This document shows positions 48,548-57,512 of a stretch of 64,000 nucleotides of DNA, piece by piece; the first letter of the stretch is position 1; each line of letters opens with the position of its first letter. The DNA is taken from positions 868,001-932,000 of the forward strand of contig NZ_CP009889.1 in the NCBI RefSeq assembly GCF_000788395.1. The letters are read 5' to 3'. Below the pieces are notes generated by a model, which saw only the letters and a list, made by a program, of their open reading frames with translations, made no database searches and was not told the origin of the DNA. Made by a program: the position numbers and the translations under genes. This stretch comes from Pseudoalteromonas piratica. GTDB taxonomy: Bacteria; Pseudomonadota; Gammaproteobacteria; Enterobacterales; Alteromonadaceae.

Positions 48548-48564
48548 TACTCATCCGACCAGAT
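48548..48564 (-). promoter_or_regulatory. FadR-like operator at the fadE start
   Basis: On the minus strand ATCTGGTCGGATGAGTA matches the FadR pattern ANCTGGTCNGACNAGTT at all but about two defined positions. It lies 4 bases upstream of the fadE ATG, over its Shine-Dalgarno (GGATGAG), a position suited to repression. Confidence 0.6.
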
Positions 48565-48790
48565 AACTTTTCATACATTACGTCATAAAATTTCCTTTAG
48601 ATCAATTACTCTACCCAAAAAAATTAATATTTTTATTACATATTGAACTTATCTAGTTGATATATTTAGATTTTAAATTATATACACTTGTACGCTGAAA
48701 GTGTGATTTGAACCGAGATTGAGTGTTATTTAAGCCTACTAAAAGTGAGTTATACTGTGTTTAATGAATTATTGATTGATGTTTCGCATT

Positions 48791-48818
48791 AAAAAAGGGC
48801 CTTTTCGGCCCCTTTTTA
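48791..48818 (-). terminator. terminator after the bacterioferritin pair
   Basis: GGGCC/GGCCC stem extended by A/T pairs around TTTTC, ending in six Ts on the minus strand just past the stop at 48816. Confidence 0.75.
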
Positions 48819-49298
48819 TGGTGATTCGTGTTTCATTTGAGATTGAATATAGTTAGGAAGTCCAATCAAATTGATTAAATTTAAATGTTGCTCCAACCAA
48901 TAGATATGATCCATTTCTGTATCGTCAAGTAACGTTTCTAATATTTCTCGCGTTACGTAATCTTTTTCATCTTCACAAACAGAGATAATTTCGATCAAAC
49001 TTTTTTGCACAACGTGTTCTGCAGCTAAATCATTTTCTAGCATTTCCTTAACATTACTCCCAACATTAATAGGCTGGCGGGATGCAGTATCAGGTGTTCC
49101 TTCAAGGAATAAAATTCGTTCTATCAACTTATTCGCATGCTCTAACTCTTCTTCGTATTCATGAGATAGCTGATGATGAAGTTTTTCAATACCCATATCT
49201 TCATAGATTTTGCTATGTGCAAGATATTGATCCATCGACGTTAACTCAAGCGTGAGCTGTCTATTAAGTAGATCAATAATTTTCTGATTACCTTTCAT
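48816..49298 (-). CDS. bfr: bacterioferritin subunit with intact ferroxidase site
   Basis: 160 residues. Aligned with E. coli Bfr, the ferroxidase ligands E18, E51, H54, E94 are present, as are E128 and H131 (E127/H130 in E. coli, shifted by one residue). The haem-bridging Met52 is Leu (YEEELEHANKLI). So this subunit should oxidise and store iron but not bind haem by the usual Met. Starts 3 bases after the stop of its partner, so both are made together. Confidence 0.92.
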   Translation of the reverse strand: MKGNQKIIDLLNRQLTLELTSMDQYLAHSKIYEDMGIEKLHHQLSHEYEEELEHANKLIERILFLEGTPDTASRQPINVGSNVKEMLENDLAAEHVVQKSLIEIISVCEDEKDYVTREILETLLDDTEMDHIYWLEQHLNLINLIGLPNYIQSQMKHESP

Positions 49299-49301
49299 GA
49301 C

Positions 49302-49772
49302 CTAATCCTCAATTTGGCTTTGTAGATAATTTTCAATGCCAATATTACCAATTAGCGACAACTGCGTTTCTAACCAATCAATATACTCTTCTTCATATTC
49401 AAGTATTTCTTCAAGCAATTCACGGCTAACGAAGTCTTGCTTTTCTTCGCACAAAGCAATTGATTGCTTTAAAAGTGGAACTTGATCCATTTGAATAGCA
49501 AGATCACATTCGAGCATTTCTTTTGAGTGCTCGCCAATACGCAGACGTTCTAGGTGTTGTAAATTAGGTAAGCCTTCGAGGAATAAAATACGCTCAATCA
49601 AATCATCTGCTTGCTTCATATCCTTTATGGATTTTTTGTAAGCTTTTTCATTGAGTTCTTCCAGCCCCCAGTTTTTAAACATACGTGCATGAAGAAAGAA
49701 TTGGTTAATAGAGGTTAGCTCATGTGTGAGTACCTGATTTAACGCTGCCAGTACTTCTTTATTTCCTTTCAT
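49302..49772 (-). CDS. bfr: bacterioferritin subunit with haem Met but decayed ferroxidase site
   Basis: 156 residues, closer overall to E. coli Bfr ([40 protein letters not shown]). Met52 is kept (SIKDMKQAD), so a bis-Met haem can sit between subunits, but ferroxidase ligands are changed: E51 to D, H54 to Q, E94 to Q, H130 to Y; only E18 and E127 remain. It should depend on its neighbour for iron oxidation. First gene of the bfr pair, with a Fur-box-like site about 130 bases upstream. Confidence 0.92.
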   Translation of the reverse strand: MKGNKEVLAALNQVLTHELTSINQFFLHARMFKNWGLEELNEKAYKKSIKDMKQADDLIERILFLEGLPNLQHLERLRIGEHSKEMLECDLAIQMDQVPLLKQSIALCEEKQDFVSRELLEEILEYEEEYIDWLETQLSLIGNIGIENYLQSQIED

Positions 49773-49901
49773 TACAATTACTCAATACTTTACTTGTGTA
49801 GATTAACTTTAGCTAATTTAAGGATATAAACAAGCACCTACAAAGACTGTTTTTATATTAAAAATTCAATAACCTAGACAAATTGTTTAAGCAAGTTTAA
49901 A

Positions 49902-49922
49902 GATAATTGAAAATCATTATTA
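49902..49922. promoter_or_regulatory. Fur-box-like site between bfr pair and Cys-rich miniprotein
   Basis: TGAAAATCATTATTA (49908-49922) matches the 7-1-7 Fur pattern TGATAATNATTATCA at 13 of 15 positions, with GATAAT directly upstream. It sits in the shared region of two divergent genes. Confidence 0.6.
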
Positions 49923-49994
49923 ATTGTTTTATGAACAAAAAAACACCAACCTGTACTAGACTGAAATTAAGTAGGTTGTTCGAGGGTGTTAGTA

Positions 49995-50234
49995 ATGAAA
50001 AATTCATCGAAGCAATTACTTATCGTAACAATTACATTCATTACTTTTAGTGCATTAGTTCTAAATGTCATGATAAACGAATATTCTGGCTGGACAGAAA
50101 AATTAGCTTGTTATGACAAATGTAAAACATTGGGTTTTGAACAATGTGTCTTCAAAAGGGCCGTAAATAAAACACTGCCGAATAAATGCAATGCATTTCA
50201 AAATAGCGATGTAATTGTACTGGTATTAAATTAA
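49995..50234 (+). CDS. small membrane-anchored four-cysteine protein
   Basis: 79 residues from ATG 49995 (GAGGG 8 bases upstream; a GTG at 49986 is less likely). One N-terminal membrane helix (LLIVTITFITFSALVLNVMI), then a short exported part with four Cys (LACYDKCKTLGFEQCVFKRA, then PNKCNAF). No family recognised. The four Cys could make two disulphides or bind a metal. Fur-box-like site about 75 bases upstream; its 3' end overlaps the converging GGDEF-like gene by 9 bases. Confidence 0.55.
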   Translation: MKNSSKQLLIVTITFITFSALVLNVMINEYSGWTEKLACYDKCKTLGFEQCVFKRAVNKTLPNKCNAFQNSDVIVLVLN

Positions 50235-50915
50235 CTGCTCTTCGAGATCAGTGAATAAGTTTTCAAGTTCGGCCTTGTTATAAACAGAACTCGCTGCACA
50301 ACTAAATGCTAATGACAAGCCAAGCAGTTTTTCTCTGTTCATAGAAATACCTTCTAGCTTTTGTTTTAACAAATGAGTTTCTTTATTATCGAAGCCTGGA
50401 CATAAGCAAACAAATTGGCCTGCTTGCCAATAGGCAACTAATTGTTCGCCGGTTAAATGCTTTGAAATATGATACAAAATTTCAATCATTACATGTTCTA
50501 AAACAGTTTGGCCAAGTTTTGACCTTATTATCTCAAGGCCTTCAATGTCTACGAGCAACACACCTACTGGATACTCTTTCTTCGCATTAATTTGATTAAG
50601 AATTCGCTGAACAGCTCTTCGATTTGGTAGATTAGTCATTGGGTCAATCATAGAAAGCTCCTCTGCATAAAGCGAAAACGCTCGAGTATCTTGCCAACGA
50701 CGATAAGAGAATATTGAAAACCCAACAGCAAGCACGCAAAGCGTAGGTATTATTTCAGCAATTCCATTTATACCTACTTCGTGACTGATGGTGTGTAACC
50801 AATCAATAACATTAAAAACCAAAAATAAAATGTAGCTAGCTGCAAATAACAATACTAATGAGACTAAATCCCAAAACATACGCTTGCGAATCTGCTGTTT
50901 GATTTGATCAATCAT
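50226..50915 (-). CDS. membrane protein with degenerate GGDEF domain
   Basis: 229 residues. Two membrane helices (about 15-40 and 50-68), then a domain opening with SMIDPMTNLPNRRAVQRILN, the hallmark start of GGDEF domains, and VGVLLVDIEGLEIIRSKLGQ. Where active diguanylate cyclases have GG(D/E)EF this protein has AYWQAGQFVCL, so c-di-GMP synthesis is very unlikely. The domain is short at its end. Possibly a nucleotide-binding or dimerisation module. Confidence 0.8.
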   Translation of the reverse strand: MIDQIKQQIRKRMFWDLVSLVLLFAASYILFLVFNVIDWLHTISHEVGINGIAEIIPTLCVLAVGFSIFSYRRWQDTRAFSLYAEELSMIDPMTNLPNRRAVQRILNQINAKKEYPVGVLLVDIEGLEIIRSKLGQTVLEHVMIEILYHISKHLTGEQLVAYWQAGQFVCLCPGFDNKETHLLKQKLEGISMNREKLLGLSLAFSCAASSVYNKAELENLFTDLEEQLI

Positions 50916-51000
50916 AACCGCTCTCTAACTAGTAATAATTAAAAGAGAAATACTATGGATATTACTGTCGCAGTTAACAATCTATTTAAGCGAACTTACT

Positions 51001-52407
51001 TTAGGTACCACAATAAGTCCGATAAGCTTTATCAAATCCGTGATTTGCTAACAAATGAGTACTTTCATCATCATGCAATGCTGCAAAGTATTGTTCAATA
51101 TAGTTAGATGCTTGTAAGGGTTCTGCTACACATAAATCGAGTAATTTTTCGATTGTAACATTATAAAAATGTTGCTTGGGATTAACATGACACATCCTGT
51201 CGACTAAGTCTAGATTGATCTGTTTTTGCCAATAATTAAACCAGTCTGATGAGTTTATTTTCAAATTTTCATCTTTGCGAATAAAGCTATTTGTTAGGTC
51301 TGTGAAAGTCGCTCTATAATCAAGTCCCTCGTCCGACATAAATTTAAGCAATGATGTAATTATATCTTTTGATGTTTTATCCGCAGAATTTATTGCAAGT
51401 TTTTCTGACATCAATGCATGATAATGTTGTTCATATAAGACAGGGAATTTATTTAGGGCTTTCGTTAGAAGTGCTATTGCCTGCTCTTCTCTAACATCCA
51501 CGAGAGGTATTAAGCTTTCAGCGAGACGTGCTAAATTCCAATGCATTATGCCAGGTTGGTTTTGGAAAGCGTATCGCCCTTGCCTATCAATCGAACTGAA
51601 CACCTGTGTTGGTTGATATGCGCCCATAAATGCACAAGGCCCAAAATCGATTGCTTCACCTGATAAAAGAATATTATCGGTATTCATTACTCCATGTATA
51701 AAGCCGTGGGCCATCCAACTTGCTACCAATTTGCTTAGTTGTTCCGAAACTATTTCGAATAAAGCCAAGTAAGGGTTATTACTATTGTTTAATTCGGGAT
51801 AAAGTTGATTAATTGTAAAATCAGCGAGTGACTTTAGAACATGTGTGTCTTGATGCATTGCAGCAAATTGAAAACTACCAATTCGGATGTGACTTTTGGC
51901 CACACGGCATACAAGGCCAACTTGTTCTGGTTCATTTCGCATAATGGATTCATTACCACAAAGCACATATAAACTGCGACATGTCGATATATTAAGAGTA
52001 TTTAAATATTCACTAACAATATATTCTCTTAGCGCAGACTTTAACGTCGATTTACCATCACCCCCACGTGAATAACGCGTTTTACCACTCCCTTTTAGTT
52101 GAAGGTCAACATCATTCCCTTTCTTTGAAACAACTTGACCAAGCAAATGAGCCCGACCATCACCTAATTGCGGCACTAAATTACCAAACTGGTGCCCTGC
52201 ATAGCCTAGTGCGAATGGTGTGCTAGTCTCTACTATTTTATTACCACTCAGAAAATTAACATCTCTATGCTCAAACTCTTTGGGTAAAATTAATTGTTTA
52301 GATAAATTATGGTTAAAAACGACAAGTTCAGGTTCAACGACTTGCTCTGGGCAAATTGATTGAAATAAGGCATCAGGTAGTTCACTATACTGTTGTTTGA
52401 ACGACAT
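51001..52407 (-). CDS. selO: SelO/YdiU protein adenylyltransferase
   Basis: 468 residues; pseudokinase-fold enzyme that AMPylates proteins, linked to redox stress. Family phrases FALGYAGHQFGNLVPQLGDG, LQLKGSGKTRYSRGGDGKST (ATP site), ALREYIVSEYLN, HGFIHGVMNTDNILLSGEAI and DFGPCAFMGAYQP. The C-terminus ends YCGT, with Cys where eukaryotic SelO has selenocysteine. Divergent from the recombinase-like gene. Confidence 0.93.
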   Translation of the reverse strand: MSFKQQYSELPDALFQSICPEQVVEPELVVFNHNLSKQLILPKEFEHRDVNFLSGNKIVETSTPFALGYAGHQFGNLVPQLGDGRAHLLGQVVSKKGNDVDLQLKGSGKTRYSRGGDGKSTLKSALREYIVSEYLNTLNISTCRSLYVLCGNESIMRNEPEQVGLVCRVAKSHIRIGSFQFAAMHQDTHVLKSLADFTINQLYPELNNSNNPYLALFEIVSEQLSKLVASWMAHGFIHGVMNTDNILLSGEAIDFGPCAFMGAYQPTQVFSSIDRQGRYAFQNQPGIMHWNLARLAESLIPLVDVREEQAIALLTKALNKFPVLYEQHYHALMSEKLAINSADKTSKDIITSLLKFMSDEGLDYRATFTDLTNSFIRKDENLKINSSDWFNYWQKQINLDLVDRMCHVNPKQHFYNVTIEKLLDLCVAEPLQASNYIEQYFAALHDDESTHLLANHGFDKAYRTYCGT

Positions 52408-52450
52408 ATATTTCCAAAAATAATAAATTGTAAAATGGAAGCTCTCTGCA

Positions 52451-53395
52451 ATGATTAAGCCGTTAATAGATACATTTTGCCAGCTACCATATCAAATTGA
52501 CTACGCTCAAAACCAATTTAAAACAGCGCATTATCTGCATTTACGTTGTTTAAGTGCAGATCAGCATTACGATTTATGTCAAGTTTTACGTTATTTGCAT
52601 ACTGTTGGTTTAAAAAATAACAATAGTTTTAATCGCTATCGTAATGAAGTTGAAAAATTATTACTTTGGCTTTGGTATCAAAAGTCGCAAACTTTAACAT
52701 ATATTAATGAAGCTGTATTAAAAGAGTACATGGTGTTCATTCAGTGTCCACCAACTGAGTGGTGCTCTCAAAGCCGCGTTTCGCGATTTATCGACACGGA
52801 TGATATTCGGACTTATAACCCGCTCTGGCGTCCATTTACTCAAAGTTCACACAGCTATGAATCACGTGCATCTGTGTTTACAGTATTAAACCATTTTTGT
52901 AATTATCTAATTGATAAAAAAATAATTAATACAAATCCTGTCAAATTATTACGAAAAACCGATCCTATTTTAACGAGTAAAATAAAACCTCAAACCAAGC
53001 CTGAAACGCCATCATCTAAAAAACTATTGGCCGCCTTTTCACAATGGCATGACGATATTCATCGTATGCGTGATTTAATGTTGTTTTACTTTGTGAGATA
53101 CAAACACATCCAACTACAAGCATTTACATTGCAAAATGACGGTTTTATACCTCTCTATTGCCATCTCAACATTGCAGAAAAGGTTTTCTACTATTATCAC
53201 CAAGGACAATTAAAACCAGTTCACCTGTGCCCGTTTGGTTACAAAATTGCGATGCAGTATGTAAATTTAAGAGGCAATATTCAAAACCATGTAGCCCCCT
53301 TGCTTCATAAAAAACGTGGTGATGGTGCTTATGAAGTAAGACAATTACGAAGAATGCTTAAATCAATAGAGAGTGAGCTAAACACTTATGCATAG
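52451..53395 (+). CDS. tyrosine-recombinase-like protein, catalytic half decayed
   Basis: 314 residues. N-terminal half resembles the core-binding domain of site-specific integrases (NSFNRYRNEVEKLLLWLWYQ, INEAVLKEYMVFIQ, VFTVLNHFCNYLIDKKIINT with NPV). The C-terminal half keeps a hint of the catalytic domain (RMRDLMLFYFVRYKHIQLQA) but the GLRxSEL arginine is Lys, no HxxR box is clear (YEVRQLRRML is the nearest), and the protein ends before the tyrosine. No repeats or attachment sites flank it. Overlaps the antiporter gene by 8 bases, so the two are co-expressed. Confidence 0.5.
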   Translation: MIKPLIDTFCQLPYQIDYAQNQFKTAHYLHLRCLSADQHYDLCQVLRYLHTVGLKNNNSFNRYRNEVEKLLLWLWYQKSQTLTYINEAVLKEYMVFIQCPPTEWCSQSRVSRFIDTDDIRTYNPLWRPFTQSSHSYESRASVFTVLNHFCNYLIDKKIINTNPVKLLRKTDPILTSKIKPQTKPETPSSKKLLAAFSQWHDDIHRMRDLMLFYFVRYKHIQLQAFTLQNDGFIPLYCHLNIAEKVFYYYHQGQLKPVHLCPFGYKIAMQYVNLRGNIQNHVAPLLHKKRGDGAYEVRQLRRMLKSIESELNTYA

Positions 53396-54572
53396 TGAAT
53401 ATATCCTAATTATCGTTATTACTTCTTCTTTGATTATTTATTCATTATTTGCAAGACAATTTCATAATTTTAGAATATCTGGCCCCATGTTTATGTTGGC
53501 AAGTGGGTTGGTGTATTCGTATTATTCTTATGTTCCAGATCAACTCAATATTCAACTAGCGCCATTTAAGATTTTCATAGAGCTCACCTTAGCACTTATT
53601 TTATTCACTGATGCTGCTAAAACAAAACTAGCCGTATTAAAAACGAGTTATCACTATGCACTATTATTACTCCTGTTAGCACTTCCATTCACCTTTATAT
53701 TTGGCACAGCGTTAGGCACCTGGTTATTTCCTGAGTTATCCATTATTTTTGTTGCATTATTGGCAATTATTTCAACCCCTACAGATGCGGCGCTTAGTAG
53801 CAGCTTTATAGATAATGACGCTATTCCTGAAAAAACACGTGAAGCAGTTAATGTAGAAAGTGGATTAAATGATGGCTTAGCTGTTCCAATTTTCCTATTA
53901 CTTCTAACAACAGCGCTAAATCAACAAGAACCTAGTTTTTATGAAACGCTAGCCGTTACTATAAGAGAAATTGGTATCGCTATCGTAATTGCATTAATAG
54001 CCACACCCTTATTTTTTAAATTAGCCATTTATTCAGAAAGTCACCGTTTATACAATCTTGATAGTGAAGCCTTTATTTGTGTTGCAATAGCTGTGGTTAT
54101 TTATCTCATAACACAATATTTCGGTGGCAGTGGTTTTTTTGCAGCATTTATCGCAGGCCTGTTGTTCGATATAAAATTTAAGAATGCATTTAAACCACAA
54201 CGAGTTAATAACGCACATGCACTGGCTAATACCTGTGCATTAATTATTTGGTTTATCTTTGCTCATTTTGCATATTTTTATTTACACAGTGGTGTGTCTT
54301 TAAATGCCATATTGTTTGCTCTGCTGGCGCTGACAATAATGAGAATGATACCTGTCATTTTATCCTTTATGTTCACAAAGCTTGCGTTTAAACAACGTTT
54401 TTTGTTGGCTTGGTATGGCCCAAGAGGTTTAGCTTCCGTCGTTTTTACACTTATTTTGATACAAACCCTTAAAGATGTTCCTAAGGTTGTAATTGACAGT
54501 GCAATTTTAACAATAATTTTAAGTGTTATTTTTCATGGTATTAGCGCGAAATCAAATCAAAACAACTCTTAG
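53388..54572 (+). CDS. CPA1-type cation/proton antiporter
   Basis: 394 residues with about 11-12 membrane helices. Typical CPA1/NhaP phrases: GPMFMLASGLVYSYYSYVP, ELTLALILFTDAAKTKLAVL, LAIISTPTDAALSSSFIDND, VNVESGLNDGLAVPIFLLLL (the ND pair for ion exchange), YGPRGLASVVFTLILI. Moves Na+ or K+ against protons; fits a marine host. ATG lies within the end of the recombinase-like gene. Confidence 0.9.
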   Translation: MHSEYILIIVITSSLIIYSLFARQFHNFRISGPMFMLASGLVYSYYSYVPDQLNIQLAPFKIFIELTLALILFTDAAKTKLAVLKTSYHYALLLLLLALPFTFIFGTALGTWLFPELSIIFVALLAIISTPTDAALSSSFIDNDAIPEKTREAVNVESGLNDGLAVPIFLLLLTTALNQQEPSFYETLAVTIREIGIAIVIALIATPLFFKLAIYSESHRLYNLDSEAFICVAIAVVIYLITQYFGGSGFFAAFIAGLLFDIKFKNAFKPQRVNNAHALANTCALIIWFIFAHFAYFYLHSGVSLNAILFALLALTIMRMIPVILSFMFTKLAFKQRFLLAWYGPRGLASVVFTLILIQTLKDVPKVVIDSAILTIILSVIFHGISAKSNQNNS

Positions 54573-54683
54573 GTTAAATTTTTGTTAACATTCATTTACA
54601 GGATCAATGTTAAAATAGTGTGAATTCAAGTTACACACTGTTACATTTTGGGTTCCTAAAGCGACAACAACCTGGGAACTATT

Positions 54684-56972
54684 ATGACAAGTAAATCATT
54701 AAAAATTTGCTCTATCGCAGCAGTAGCACTTGCTGTTAATACAGCAATTGCAAGTGATTCAGAAGGCTTACTGAAAGCAAATTTAGCTGACAACCGTGCA
54801 GCAGTGAAATCGCCATTACCAAAACGTTACATTGTAAAATACAAAGAACAATCTTCATTCATGAACTTTGCTAACACTACTAGCATTGAATCAGTAACAA
54901 AAGATCGATTAACTCAAATGGGTGTTCGTAATGCGAAATTCAACCCAGCAATTAACGCGAACATTGCACAATTAAGCGACGCTCAATTAAAACAACTACA
55001 AAATGATCCAATGGTAGATTATGTTGAAGAAGATTTACCACGTCGCTTAATGGCTCAAACACAGCCATATGGTATTGCAATGGTGCAAGCTGACCAAGTA
55101 AATGATTCTGTAGCTTCAGCGGCTAACAATGGTAAAAAAATCTGTGTTATCGATTCTGGTTTAGACCTACCGCACGAAGACATGGGTACTAACGGTGGCA
55201 CTGTTACTGGTACTAATAACAGTGGTACAGGTAACTGGTATCAAGAAGGTGGTCCACACGGTACTCACGTAGCAGGTACAATTGCAGCTATTGATAATGG
55301 TGTTGGTGTACGAGGTGTAATCGGTTCTGATCCTTCTTTACACATTATCAAAGTATTCAACGCAAGTGGTTGGGGCTACTCATCTGATCTTGTATCAGCA
55401 ATGAATGAGTGTAAAAACGCAGGCAGTGATGTAATTAACATGAGCTTAGGTGGTTCAGGTTCGAGCACAAGTGAGCGTAATGGTATTCAAGCAATTGCAG
55501 ATGCGGGTGTATTACTCATTGCAGCTGCAGGTAACGATGGTAACCCATCTAACACAACTGATATTGAAAGCTTCCCAGCATCTTACGACTCAGTAATGTC
55601 TGTTGCAGCTATTGATAGCAGTAAAGCACTGGCTGATTTCTCACAAAAGAACAGCCAAGTTGAAATTGCAGCTCCTGGTGTTGATGTTTACTCAACTTAC
55701 CCAGAAGGCACAGGTCAAGTCGTTTCTTTATCTGTTGGCAGCAGCGCTTACAGCGTTAACGCAATGGAAAACACAGGTTCAGTAACAGCGCCTTTATATA
55801 ATTTTGCAACAGGTGAATCTATTGATTCAGGTGCAAACGGTAAAGTGTGCCTAATTCAACGTGGTAACATTTCTTTCCACGATAAAGTTAAAAACTGTCA
55901 AGACAGTGGTGGTGTAGGTGCAGTAATTTATAACAATGCTGCGGGTAGCTTCGGTGGTACTTTAGGCGATACAAACCAAACGTCAATTCCTGCTGTGACT
56001 GCTACAGATGCTGATGGTGCAACTATGCTTTCGCAAACTGGTTTATCAACAACTATTGATATTGGCACTGGTAACTACGGCATGATGAGTGGTACTTCAA
56101 TGGCATCTCCACACGTTGCTGGTGTTGCTGCTCTTGTGTGGAGTCACCACCCAAGCTGTACAGCTCAAGAAATCCGTACTGCGCTTAATACAACTGCAGA
56201 GGATCTTGGTGCTGCCGGCCGCGATGTCAAATTCGGTTACGGTTTAGTTCAAGCGAAAGACGCAATTGATCACTTACAAGCAAATGGTTGTTCTGGTGAC
56301 GGTGGTACAACACCTCCAACGCCTGGTGATAATGTATTAATTAATGGTCAAACAGTTTCAGGTATTGCTGCAAATACAAATGAAGAAGTACTTTACACGT
56401 TTGAAGTACCAGCTGGTGCAACTGACGTAAAAGTTGTTATGAGCGGTGGTTCAGGTGATGCAGACCTTTACACGCAATTTAATGCACAACCAACTGACAG
56501 CAATTATGAATGTCGTCCATATGCAAATGGTAACAACGAAACATGTAACCTAACGCAATCTGGCGGTACTTACTATGTTCGTGTTAAAGCATACAGCAGC
56601 TTTGCTAATGTAAGCCTAACAGCATCTTATACCGAAGGTAATGATGGTGGTGGTAACGGTGAAATCACACCTATCGATGACACAGTAAATAATATTTCTG
56701 TTTCTCGTCGTAGCTGGCAGCGTTACACGCTTGATTTAGCAGCAGGTTATAGCGATTTAAATATCACTATGTCAGGTGGTTCAGGTGATGCTGATATGTA
56801 TGTAACATTTGGCTCTCAATCAACTACAAGCAGCTATGATTGTCGCCCTTACGAGACAGGTAACAATGAAAACTGTTCGTTCAGTGCGCCTCAAGCTGGT
56901 ACTTGGTATATCGATATCTATGGTTACCGTGCAGCAAGTGGTGTAACTTTAAATGTAAAAGCTAATCCATAA
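54684..56972 (+). CDS. secreted S8 (subtilisin-like) protease with PA insert and two PPC domains
   Basis: 762 residues. Signal peptide (MTSKSLKICSIAAVALAVNT to AIASD), I9-type propeptide (about 45-120), S8 domain with catalytic D157 (VIDSGLD), H192 (PHGTHVAGT) and S472 (GTSMASPHVAG). A PA domain is inserted before the Ser (about 350-455, GKVCLIQRGNISFHDKVKNC). Two pre-peptidase C-terminal domains follow (about 551-645 and 660-760), each with MSGGSGDAD. Such enzymes leave by type II secretion. An AGTGTG...CACACT dyad lies at 54617-54639. Confidence 0.95.
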   Translation: MTSKSLKICSIAAVALAVNTAIASDSEGLLKANLADNRAAVKSPLPKRYIVKYKEQSSFMNFANTTSIESVTKDRLTQMGVRNAKFNPAINANIAQLSDAQLKQLQNDPMVDYVEEDLPRRLMAQTQPYGIAMVQADQVNDSVASAANNGKKICVIDSGLDLPHEDMGTNGGTVTGTNNSGTGNWYQEGGPHGTHVAGTIAAIDNGVGVRGVIGSDPSLHIIKVFNASGWGYSSDLVSAMNECKNAGSDVINMSLGGSGSSTSERNGIQAIADAGVLLIAAAGNDGNPSNTTDIESFPASYDSVMSVAAIDSSKALADFSQKNSQVEIAAPGVDVYSTYPEGTGQVVSLSVGSSAYSVNAMENTGSVTAPLYNFATGESIDSGANGKVCLIQRGNISFHDKVKNCQDSGGVGAVIYNNAAGSFGGTLGDTNQTSIPAVTATDADGATMLSQTGLSTTIDIGTGNYGMMSGTSMASPHVAGVAALVWSHHPSCTAQEIRTALNTTAEDLGAAGRDVKFGYGLVQAKDAIDHLQANGCSGDGGTTPPTPGDNVLINGQTVSGIAANTNEEVLYTFEVPAGATDVKVVMSGGSGDADLYTQFNAQPTDSNYECRPYANGNNETCNLTQSGGTYYVRVKAYSSFANVSLTASYTEGNDGGGNGEITPIDDTVNNISVSRRSWQRYTLDLAAGYSDLNITMSGGSGDADMYVTFGSQSTTSSYDCRPYETGNNENCSFSAPQAGTWYIDIYGYRAASGVTLNVKANP

Positions 56973-56982
56973 GCTTTTGAGT

Positions 56983-57018
56983 GAGGAAAGTGGTTAACCA
57001 CTTTCCTCTTCTTTTTTA
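56983..57018 (+). terminator. terminator after the S8 protease
   Basis: A perfect 26-base palindrome, GAGGAAAGTGGTT and its complement, then TTCTTTTTT. Begins 10 bases past the protease stop. Confidence 0.88.
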
Positions 57019-57495
57019 ATAAACTTCTTTATACCCTTCTACCGCGATACATTGATTGCTACTACACATCGCTTGCGGTTTCACCAAATGTTGGCAAATT
57101 CCCATTGTACCTTCTAACGCATGTTTGCTTTTTTCAAGACGAATAATTTCTTGTGAAGATTTTTCTACCGCTTTTCGATCTGATGTTTTAGAAGATAAAA
57201 CAGCATAACCACTAGCACCGCCACACGGGTTTGACCCCGTGGATATCACATAACATTGACTAGAATCATCACAGGATACATCAGTAAGCGCCTGAGATAT
57301 TGATTGTTTAAGGGTATCCATGGTTTCGTTGTTAACATCTGGAATTGTAGTTTGTTTATTTTCAACAACCCCTTCTTTTACTTTTTCTGTTAAGTGTGTA
57401 TTAGATTCAGGTTGAGTTTCTGGTTGTTGTTTTTGTTCCGTTTCGCCACACGCAGATAAAAACAATAGCGTTGCTAAACTGATTATTTTTTTCAT
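57016..57495 (-). CDS. small putative lipoprotein
   Basis: 159 residues from ATG 57495 (GGAG 9 bases upstream). Lipobox LFLSACGETEQ, a Q/E/T-rich linker, then a compact domain with six or so Cys (SCDDSSQCYVISTGSNPCGG, MGICQHLVKPQAMCSSNQCI). The CYVISTGSNPCGG phrase occurs in small lipoproteins of proteobacteria whose function is not known. Starts 17 bases after yacL. Confidence 0.75.
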   Translation of the reverse strand: MKKIISLATLLFLSACGETEQKQQPETQPESNTHLTEKVKEGVVENKQTTIPDVNNETMDTLKQSISQALTDVSCDDSSQCYVISTGSNPCGGASGYAVLSSKTSDRKAVEKSSQEIIRLEKSKHALEGTMGICQHLVKPQAMCSSNQCIAVEGYKEVY

Positions 57496-57512
57496 AGCTA
57501 AATTCTCCATTT

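Noticed and set aside
51001..51020. Selenocysteine at the end of SelO
   Set aside because: The C-terminal codon is Cys followed by Gly-Thr and a TAA stop; no in-frame TGA.
52451..53395. Integrase as evidence of a prophage or integron
   Set aside because: No attachment repeats, phage genes or composition shift nearby, and catalytic residues are missing.
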